This document shows positions 7,044 through 11,792 of a stretch of DNA of 11,792 nucleotides, in pieces. The notes beneath the pieces are model-generated. The model searched no databases. It was not told the DNA's origin and worked only from the letters and a program-made list of their open reading frames with translations. This stretch comes from Gemmatimonadota bacterium (GTDB taxonomy: Bacteria; Gemmatimonadota; Gemmatimonadetes; Longimicrobiales; Gaopeijiaceae), in contig JACQVC010000155.1 of the NCBI GenBank assembly GCA_016209995.1, forward strand, positions 1 through 11,792, given 5' to 3'. Each line of letters starts with the position of its first letter. The stretch's first letter is position 1. The translations under genes and the position numbers were made by a program.

Positions 7044-7256
7044 TTACACGTCATGGCGACCGGGCGCCTGAGGGGGCAGCGGCGCCGCCCGCGGGAGTTT
7101 CAGAATGTGTCTCCCCGCGACCTCGAGCTGTGCCGTGGTGGTCAACTTGTGGCCCACCGGCACGCGGGGGATGCACCCTCGCGTCAGCTGGACGGTCCGC
7201 AGGGTTGCCATCGCGATGAACTCGAATGAGTTCATGTCTTCAGGTCGTCTGACCAT
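7044..7256 (-). CDS. RNA polymerase omega-like (RpoZ/Rpb6 family) small protein
   Basis: A 70-residue product starts at ATG 7256 with GGAGGA a few bases upstream. The core NSFEFIAMATLRTVQLTRGC (9-28), followed by a hydrophilic stretch with GHK and TTTAQLEVAGRHI, follows the omega pattern: a first helix ending in R-x-x-Q-L-x-x-G, then K-x-T-x-x-A-x-x-E-x-x-x-G. Omega helps assemble and stabilise RNA polymerase. It is not beside gmk, the common rpoZ neighbour, so it could be a second copy. The tail (LPRAAPLPPQAPGRHDV) is low in structure. The assignment rests on pattern recognition only. Confidence 0.55.
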   Translation of the reverse strand: MVRRPEDMNSFEFIAMATLRTVQLTRGCIPRVPVGHKLTTTAQLEVAGRHILKLPRAAPLPPQAPGRHDV

Positions 7257-7313
7257 CGATCTCCTCCACGGTGGTGTCGGGTCCGGACTGCCGCGGCCAA
7301 ACGCGACCGGCGA

Positions 7314-7331
7314 GTCACCTCGGCCGGTGAC
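7314..7331. repeat. Palindrome upstream of the omega-like gene
   Basis: GTCACC (7314-7319), TCGGCC, GGTGAC (7326-7331) make a perfect 6-bp inverted repeat 58 bp upstream of the omega-like start. It could be an operator or a leader hairpin. Confidence 0.3.
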
Positions 7332-7582
7332 ACACGCCGTTGGTGCGTACGGTCCCCCTTTACGCTTTGATGAGGGCTGGGCTTGCGCCCGGCGCGACCG
7401 CCGGGGAACGAGCGACAGGGCTCAGGAAAGCAGACGCTTCCAGTATACACGCACTATTCTTCCACCGCGACCTCCGAATCGTGTACTATAGAGCGCGTCA
7501 GGAACCCGCCCGTGACCGCTGAGCCCCGCGTCAGAGCCGACCGAGCCGTCAAGCCTCGATCCCTCCGATTCTGAGTTAGCGA

Positions 7583-7657
7583 GAGTGGATGACCCACTCA
7601 GGCTTGTTCCGTACCACCCGCCCATGGGCGGACCGCGTGCTCGATTCGAGACGCGGT
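7583..7657 (+). promoter_or_regulatory. Structured 5' leader of the RRM gene: three tandem hairpins, the last abutting the ribosome site
   Basis: Hairpin 1: GAGTGG/CCACTC (7583-7599, loop ATGAC); an upstream GAGT (7573-7576) can compete for the same 3' arm. Hairpin 2: CCGCC/GGCGG (7618-7631, loop CATG). Hairpin 3: ACCGCGT/ACGCGGT with bulged G7639 and inner CTCG/CGAG (7632-7657, loop ATT). The ribosome site AAGGAG starts at 7658, directly after hairpin 3. This layout suits temperature- or protein-dependent control of initiation, for example autoregulation by the RRM protein; that role is inferred. Confidence 0.5.
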
Positions 7658-7669
7658 AAGGAGTGATCG

Positions 7670-7975
7670 ATGAGTCGAAAACTGTACGTCGGCAACCTCC
7701 CGTACGACACCGGGGAAACACAGCTTCAGGATCTGTTTACCCCGTTCGGACAGGTGGAATCGGTGAACGTGATGCGCGATATGGCCACGGGCCGGGCTCG
7801 TGGCTTCGCGTTCGTCGAGATGAGCACCGACGAGGAGGCGCAGCGCGCCGTCACCGGACTGGATCAGACCCAGCTCGGCGGGCGCAGCCTGACGGTCACC
7901 GAAGCCCGTCCGAAGCCGGCGTTCGGCGGCGGTGGCGGTCAGGGTGGCCGCAGCCGTCGCGAGCCGCGCTGGTAG
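7670..7975 (+). CDS. Single-RRM glycine-rich RNA-binding protein
   Basis: A 101-residue protein with one RNA recognition motif spanning about 3-80: RNP2 is LYVGNL (5-10) and RNP1 is RGFAFVEM, the two strands whose aromatic residues stack on RNA bases. A short Gly/Arg-rich tail follows (GGGGGQGG, then RSRREPRW), as in bacterial Rbp-type proteins that respond to cold in cyanobacteria. ATG 7670 has AAGGAG at 7658-7663. The protein acts in the cytoplasm, presumably on mRNA; targets are unknown. The hairpin-rich leader suggests post-transcriptional control of its own gene. Confidence 0.92.
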   Translation: MSRKLYVGNLPYDTGETQLQDLFTPFGQVESVNVMRDMATGRARGFAFVEMSTDEEAQRAVTGLDQTQLGGRSLTVTEARPKPAFGGGGGQGGRSRREPRW

Positions 7976-7987
7976 TGTCACAACCGA

Positions 7988-8015
7988 CCGGGCCGGCGCG
8001 CTGGCGCCGGCCCGG
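7988..8015 (+). terminator. GC-rich hairpin after the RRM gene
   Basis: CCGGGCCGGCGC (7988-7999), loop GCTG, and GCGCCGGCCCGG (8004-8015) form a perfect 12-bp stem starting 12 nt after the RRM stop. It lacks a T-run but is very stable. Confidence 0.55.
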
Positions 8016-8040
8016 GCCGGGACGCGCTAGCGTCCCGGCC
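8015..8040 (-). terminator. Second GC-rich hairpin, overlapping the end of the 8027-8461 gene
   Basis: GGCCGGGACGC (8015-8025), loop GCTA, and GCGTCCCGGCC (8030-8040) form a perfect 11-bp stem directly next to the previous one. The loop contains most of the minus-strand TAG stop. Together the two hairpins separate convergent transcripts. Confidence 0.5.
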
Positions 8041-8461
8041 GCGGCTCTTCGGCCGCGAGCCAGTCGACGATGGGGTTGGGCCCACCGTCACACAGCCAGG
8101 CGGTCGCCCTGGTCCCCGGCTGCAGTTGCCGGCCGGCCCCCTCGATGCGCGCCCAGTCGGCGGCCGTGAACTTCTCGCCGCGCACCAGATACCATGCGCT
8201 CGGATCGGCCGCCCCGCGGTGCTCGATGGTGACCTCTTCGCGGGTGTTCCAGTCGGTGTCGATGCGAAGCACGGTCCGGTCGGCGCCGCGCACGTAGGAG
8301 GTGACGACGCCGGTTGCAGCGCTCAGCTGGTCGGGCCCGCAGGTCACGGTTGCCGGCGGACGGATGCGCGCCTGCTGTACTGCCGGCGCCGCCAGACCGG
8401 GCGGCTGAACTCCGCCGACCGCGACCAGCGCCAGTCCCAACGCTCCCGCCATGGTCCGCAC
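8027..8461 (-). CDS. Uncharacterised secreted small protein
   Basis: From GTG 8461 the product is 144 residues. This start has GGAGGG 5 nt upstream; an ATG at 8479 in the same frame has none and adds six charged residues. A signal peptide (TMAGALGLALVAVGGVQPPGLAAPA) leads into a beta-rich domain: TVTCGPDQL, ATGVVTSYVRGADRTVLRI, TREEVTIEHRG, AWYLVRGEKFTAADWARIE, and TRATAWLCDGG before PIVDWLAAEEPRPGR. Two Cys, one at each end of the domain, may pair. The pattern of strands around a short helix suggests a small barrel, but I do not recognise a named family and give no function. It converges on the RRM gene. Confidence 0.7.
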   Translation of the reverse strand: MRTMAGALGLALVAVGGVQPPGLAAPAVQQARIRPPATVTCGPDQLSAATGVVTSYVRGADRTVLRIDTDWNTREEVTIEHRGAADPSAWYLVRGEKFTAADWARIEGAGRQLQPGTRATAWLCDGGPNPIVDWLAAEEPRPGR

Positions 8462-8579
8462 GTCTGCCCTCCGCTGCATGCGATTGTAGGCCGTGCACGC
8501 GCCGACACGGGGAATTTCTTTCGATCCACCCAGACAAGTACAGCGTTTCGGCGTCTAATGAGAAAAGGCTCCGCATTTC

Positions 8580-11027
8580 ATGTACGGCAGCTCACACTGG
8601 CCGCGTGGCGCGGCAGCGGTCGTGGTGTTCCTGCTCGGTGCGACTTCGGCTCCAGGGCAGGAGCGCGGCCTGGTCACGCGCAATCCGCTCGACGAGATCA
8701 AGGACGAGCTGGTCCAGGTGCTCGAACGGGCCGGCCTGCCGTTTTCCGAGGCGCAGGCACGCTCGATCGCGCTGGTGCTCGAGGAGTCGCGGCGCGCTTC
8801 CGAGCAGCTGTTCGGCGACGTCATGAACTTCAGCGCCGGTCCGCCCCAAGGGGAACAGCTCGACCGGGCCCGTGCGGGCATCGCGTGGATGAACGAAGAC
8901 TTCAGCCAGCGTGTGCGCCAGTACCTCGACCCGGCGCAGCTCAAAGTCTGGGACGCGCATCTCGCCGGCAGAGGAAATGACGCGAGTGCCGGCGCGGGCA
9001 CGGCGGGCACGAGCCGGCAGGTACAGCAGATTCGGATCAACAACAACCCGTTCACGCCGGAAAACCAGTACTTCGGCCAATCGTCGAGCGGCGGCAGCTT
9101 CGGCTCCTCGAGCGGCAGCGGCGTGCAGGCCCAGATCATCCAGCGAGGCGGCACCGGCGCCTGGCACGGCACCTATCAGTTCCGGTTCAAGGACGAATCG
9201 CTGAACGCGCGCAACCCGTTCGCCTCGAACCGCCCGCCGTACCAGCAGCGCAACATCAACCTGAACACGAGCGGGCCCCTCATCCGGAACCGGCTGACCC
9301 TCAGCGGAGGGTTCAACCAGAGCGAGCAGGACAATGCCGAGACGGTGAACGCCCAGACTCTTCAGGGCCGCGTGCGGCTGGGCTTTACGCGCCCGTACGT
9401 GTTCCGCAGCGGCTACGCCAACGGCACGCTGCAGCTCAACACGAGCCAGTCGCTGCACTTCAACGTCAATGTCGCCCACTTCGACACCGAGAATCAGGGC
9501 GTTGGCGGCTTCTCGCTGCCCGAGCGCGCGATCAACTACGACGGGGGCAACCGGAACACCAGCCTGCGCCATGTCTGGTTCGTGTCGGACCGGACGGTCG
9601 AGGACATCACGTTCAGTTCGTCGAGCAGCCGCCAGACCGCCGTGCCGGCGACCTCTGCGGTCGCCATCAACGTGCTCGGGGCCTTCAACGGTGGTGGCGC
9701 CTCGAACGACAGTTCCAGCCGGAACGGCACCGAACAGTTGAGCACGCTCTGGATCCATACCCGCGATCGGTGGACGCTGCGCACCGGCGGCGTGGTGTAT
9801 CGTCCGAGGACGCACGAGATCTCGAGGGACAATTTTCTCGGGGCCTTCACGTTCTCCGATCTGCCGTCGTACGGGGCCGGCACACCCATCCTGTACACCG
9901 TCACGCGCGGCAATCCCGAACTCAAGAGCGGGCAGTCGGAATGGAGCTTGTTCGTCCAGCACGAGCTGCGCCTGTCGAACCGCTTCACGGTGTTCTCGGG
10001 TCTGCGCTACGAGCGGCAGACCAACCTCAACGACGGGAACAACCTGGCCCCGAGGGCGAGCGTGGCCTATGCGCTGGGGAGCTCGACGGTCGTCCGCGCC
10101 GGCCTCGGCATCTTCCACTCGCGCGTCGGGATCGGCATCGAGAACACGCTGGCGCGTCTCGATGGCGCCCGTCAGTTCGAGATCGTCGTCACCAACCCTT
10201 CATATCCCGATCCCTTCCAGTCGGGCGACGCGATCATCGTCCCGCCCTCTTCACGCCGCGTGCGGGCGCAGGACCTGGCGGCGCCCTACGACGTCAACTC
10301 ATCGGTGCAGATCGAGCGAAGCTTCCGCGGCAACCTGTTCGTCACCGCCTCCTACGACTACCAGCGCGGCTTCCGGCTGCTGCGAAGCCGCAACCTGAAC
10401 GCACCGCCACCCGGCCAGACCGTTCGACCCAGTCCCTCCGAGGGCAACGTCTGGCGGCTCGAATCGACCGGCAGATCCACGGCCCGCGCGATCGGCCTGA
10501 CGATGCGGCAGCGACTCAGCATCTTTACGGTGAACGCCGACTACACGCGGGAGCTGGAGCGGAACGACACCACCGGCGCCTTCGGCGCGCCGACCGACAA
10601 CCATGACCTGCGCGCCGACTTCACGAGCGTGACCCGTCAACGGTTCTCGATGGGCGTGAACGCCCGCCTGCCGTGGGGTGTCTTCCTCACCACGAACGTC
10701 TGGGTGCGCGACGGCAATCCGTACTCGATTACGACGGGCCGGGATGACAACGGGGACGGGGTCACCAACGACCGGCCGCCCGGTGTGCCCCGCGACAGCG
10801 AGCGCGGGCCGCGCACCGGCGACGTCAGCGCGAATGTCTCGAAGGCGTTCCAGCTGGGCCGCAGGAGCGGGGCGCCGAACCTCAACGTCTTCGCGAATCT
10901 CAGCAACGCCTTCAACTGGACCCATTTCGGCACGCCGGTGGGGATTCGGACCTCGCCGCACTTCGGCCGGTCGATCAGCGCCTTCGATCCCCGGGAAATC
11001 GAAGTGGGGGTCCGGTTCCAGTTCTGA
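8580..11027 (+). CDS. Outer-membrane beta-barrel, Oar/TonB-dependent-receptor-like, with helical N-terminus and shortened plug
   Basis: An 815-residue protein; ATG 8580 is the first start after an in-frame TGA at 8559, and its ribosome site is weak. Signal peptide about 1-27. Residues about 35-128 are charged, helical and end in YLDPAQLKVWDAH, resembling the LTxxQ/Spy type of periplasmic helix repeat. A Gly/Ser/Ala linker follows. QIRINNNPFTPENQYF (150-165) then matches the last plug segment of Oar-like receptors, while the usual carboxypeptidase-like domain and most of the plug are absent. From about 195 on (AWHGTYQFRFKDESLNARNPF) the sequence is a TonB-receptor-type barrel with NGDGVTNDRPPGVPRDSERG near the end, typical of this acidobacterial family, and a C-terminal Phe (VGVRFQF). 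No TonB box is seen. It may be a transporter, an adhesin or a structural barrel. Confidence 0.85.
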   Translation: MYGSSHWPRGAAAVVVFLLGATSAPGQERGLVTRNPLDEIKDELVQVLERAGLPFSEAQARSIALVLEESRRASEQLFGDVMNFSAGPPQGEQLDRARAGIAWMNEDFSQRVRQYLDPAQLKVWDAHLAGRGNDASAGAGTAGTSRQVQQIRINNNPFTPENQYFGQSSSGGSFGSSSGSGVQAQIIQRGGTGAWHGTYQFRFKDESLNARNPFASNRPPYQQRNINLNTSGPLIRNRLTLSGGFNQSEQDNAETVNAQTLQGRVRLGFTRPYVFRSGYANGTLQLNTSQSLHFNVNVAHFDTENQGVGGFSLPERAINYDGGNRNTSLRHVWFVSDRTVEDITFSSSSSRQTAVPATSAVAINVLGAFNGGGASNDSSSRNGTEQLSTLWIHTRDRWTLRTGGVVYRPRTHEISRDNFLGAFTFSDLPSYGAGTPILYTVTRGNPELKSGQSEWSLFVQHELRLSNRFTVFSGLRYERQTNLNDGNNLAPRASVAYALGSSTVVRAGLGIFHSRVGIGIENTLARLDGARQFEIVVTNPSYPDPFQSGDAIIVPPSSRRVRAQDLAAPYDVNSSVQIERSFRGNLFVTASYDYQRGFRLLRSRNLNAPPPGQTVRPSPSEGNVWRLESTGRSTARAIGLTMRQRLSIFTVNADYTRELERNDTTGAFGAPTDNHDLRADFTSVTRQRFSMGVNARLPWGVFLTTNVWVRDGNPYSITTGRDDNGDGVTNDRPPGVPRDSERGPRTGDVSANVSKAFQLGRRSGAPNLNVFANLSNAFNWTHFGTPVGIRTSPHFGRSISAFDPREIEVGVRFQF

Positions 11028-11053
11028 CCCAGCCGGGATCTTCTCCCCAGAGT

Positions 11054-11100
11054 GTGAGCTGGCTCACCGTGCCGGTCTGCCGAGGTGCACCGACCGGTGC
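11054..11100. terminator. Two short hairpins after the barrel gene
   Basis: GTGAGC/GCTCAC (11054-11067, 2-nt spacer) and GCACCG/CGGTGC (11087-11100, 2-nt spacer) lie between the barrel stop and the next gene. The second is followed by CCTTCTC. The 2-nt spacers mean the innermost pair must open to make a loop. These are weak terminator candidates or operator-like palindromes. Confidence 0.3.
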
Positions 11101-11108
11101 CCTTCTCG

Positions 11109-11114
11109 TAGAAT
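11109..11114 (+). promoter_or_regulatory. Candidate -10 element for the AhpD-like selenoprotein gene
   Basis: TAGAAT matches TATAAT at five of six positions and lies 19 bp before the ATG. The hexamer 17 bp upstream (TGCACC) is a poor -35. Transcription from here would give a leader of only about 13 nt including the GGGAGG ribosome site (11122-11127). Confidence 0.3.
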
Positions 11115-11133
11115 CACCCGCGGGAGGGCTGGT

Positions 11134-11792
11134 ATGACCACACTGTCTGCGCCTCGGCTCGACGACTTTTCACCCGACGATCGGGCGATGCTCGAACGCC
11201 TGGCCGCGCGCATGGGCCTGACGGCCGAGGGCTTGTTGGGCCTCGGCATCTTCCAGGTACAGTCGCACTGGCCGGCCTGGCTCGAGGTCAACTTTCGGCA
11301 CAGCTTGGTCACCTACCTGCGACATGCGGTGCTGCCCCCGCTCGCCAAAGAGGCGATGCACGTGGCTGTCTCGGTGACCAATCATTGTGAGTATTGACTG
11401 ACGGTCCATTCAGCCGCCGTGCTGCGGCTGACGGGATCCGAGCAGGCGGTCGCTGAGATTGTTGCAGTGGCCGAGCATGTGGCCAGCCTCACGGCGGCGG
11501 CGGCCGCGTTCCAGCTGAGGCCCGATGTTGGAGTGGACTCCGGTGGAGTCGCCGGAGAGCCCCTCGTGGTTCTCGTCGATGAGAACGGGGCGGGCGACTC
11601 GGCTGGACTCCTGGCCGAGATCCGTGCCTGGGCCCGCGGGGCGCTTGGCGTGGATCGGGTGCCGGCAGTGTGGCGGGCGCTTGCGAACTACCACCGCCTG
11701 CTCGAAGCGACCTGGCACAAAGACCGCCTGATCATGGACACGGGGACCCTCGACGAACTGACCAAGGGGTGCGCGGCCCTCGCTGTGGCGCA
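11134..11792 (+). CDS. AhpD-like / carboxymuconolactone decarboxylase family selenoprotein (C-E-Y-Sec), 3'-truncated by window edge
   Basis: ATG 11134 has GGGAGGG 6 nt upstream. The frame runs 87 codons to TGA 11395-11397 and then stays open for 131 more codons to the window edge. Across the TGA the protein reads AMHVAVSVTNHCEY-U-LTVHSAAVLRLTG, the AhpD active site CxxC-xxx-H with Sec at the second Cys: C85, U88, H92. AhpD proteins use this pair as a peroxidase or as reductant for a peroxiredoxin; Sec would make the pair more reactive. Residues about 177-219 (VPAVWRALANYHRLLEATWH, then LTKGCAALAVA) begin a second copy of the fold, aligned with residues 47-80; its CxxC/CxxU would come about 5 residues past the window end. 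No signal peptide is seen, so it is probably cytoplasmic. A caller would stop at residue 87. Confidence 0.88.
11395..11397 (+). other. In-frame TGA recoded as selenocysteine (Sec88)
   Basis: The TGA replaces the second Cys of the AhpD CxxC motif; the family His follows four residues later and family-like sequence continues. Only one stop occurs in this frame between 11134 and 11792. Confidence 0.87.
11410..11431 (+). promoter_or_regulatory. Bacterial SECIS element for Sec88
   Basis: TCAGCCGC (11410-11417) and GCGGCTGA (11424-11431) form a perfect 8-bp stem with loop CGUGCU (11418-11423). The loop starts 20 nt after the TGA and has G at its second position, followed by U, as in other bacterial SECIS loops. 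The first SECIS in this window also has a GU step in its loop. Confidence 0.75.

Larger units (their letters stand above)
7257..7669. other. 413-bp non-coding region between divergent omega-like and RRM genes
   Basis: No convincing gene was found on either strand; the open frames lack family features and ribosome sites. The region holds a palindrome at 7314-7331, a minus-strand TATACT (7442-7447) that could be the -10 of the omega-like gene, a plus-strand TACTAT (7484-7489) that could be the -10 for the RRM gene, and a run of hairpins from 7583 to the RRM start. No tRNA cloverleaf was recognised by eye. Confidence 0.6.

Noticed and set aside
7257..7669. tRNA or known small RNA gene
   Set aside because: TTCGA-type T-loop strings occur (for example near 7645) but belong to the leader hairpin; no cloverleaf can be built by eye.
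8592..10118. 508-residue open frame on the minus strand
   Set aside because: It is antisense to the outer-membrane barrel gene and shows only the Arg/Ala/Val-rich composition of a shadow frame.
1..11792. CRISPR array, insertion sequence or prophage
   Set aside because: No regularly spaced direct repeats, transposase, integrase or phage structural genes were seen.

Overview
The window is GC-rich and almost fully coding. Its content is an Oar-like TonB-receptor barrel, PQQ-type dehydrogenases, c-type cytochromes, an RRM RNA-binding protein and an omega-like small protein. This fits an acidobacterium, probably of the Vicinamibacteria type; that assignment is inferred from gene content and sequence feel, not from a marker gene.

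The main result is two selenocysteine genes that a standard gene caller would truncate or split. (1) At 1446-3200 (+) a UGSC-family protein carries an in-frame TGA at 1845-1847, giving the redox motif Sec-Ser-Thr-Cys (UxxC). A 12-bp hairpin with a GGUC loop follows directly, as expected of a bacterial SECIS. (2) At 11134 to the window end (+) an AhpD/carboxymuconolactone-decarboxylase-like protein carries an in-frame TGA at 11395-11397, giving Cys-Glu-Tyr-Sec (CxxU) plus the family His. It is followed by a perfect 8-bp hairpin with loop CGUGCU. Each TGA falls exactly where the family has its redox Cys/Sec, so each supports the other and implies that the host has selenocysteine machinery. No selA, selB, selD or tRNA-Sec gene is in the window.

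Layout: 1-1180 (-) secreted PQQ sugar dehydrogenase (GSDH family), 3' end outside the window. 1181-1445 divergent promoter region. 1446-3200 (+) exported UGSC-like selenoprotein. 3210-3240 hairpin between convergent genes. 3249-6899 (-) periplasmic redox cluster, in transcription order: monoheme cytochrome c, rhodanese, thioredoxin-fold CxxC protein, and a PQQ propeller dehydrogenase with a fused cytochrome c domain. 7044-7256 (-) RNA polymerase omega-like protein. 7257-7669 non-coding region ending in a hairpin-rich leader. 7670-7975 (+) RRM protein. 7988-8040 tandem GC hairpins. 8027-8461 (-) uncharacterised secreted protein. 8580-11027 (+) outer-membrane barrel with an unusual N-terminus. 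11134-11792 (+) AhpD-like selenoprotein, partial.

Taken together the genes point to periplasmic oxidation chemistry: quinoprotein dehydrogenases pass electrons to cytochromes c, while thiol/selenol proteins (UGSC, thioredoxin-like, rhodanese) sit alongside. The substrates cannot be read from the sequence. Any joint pathway between the UGSC protein and the neighbouring PQQ/cytochrome cluster is inference from position only.
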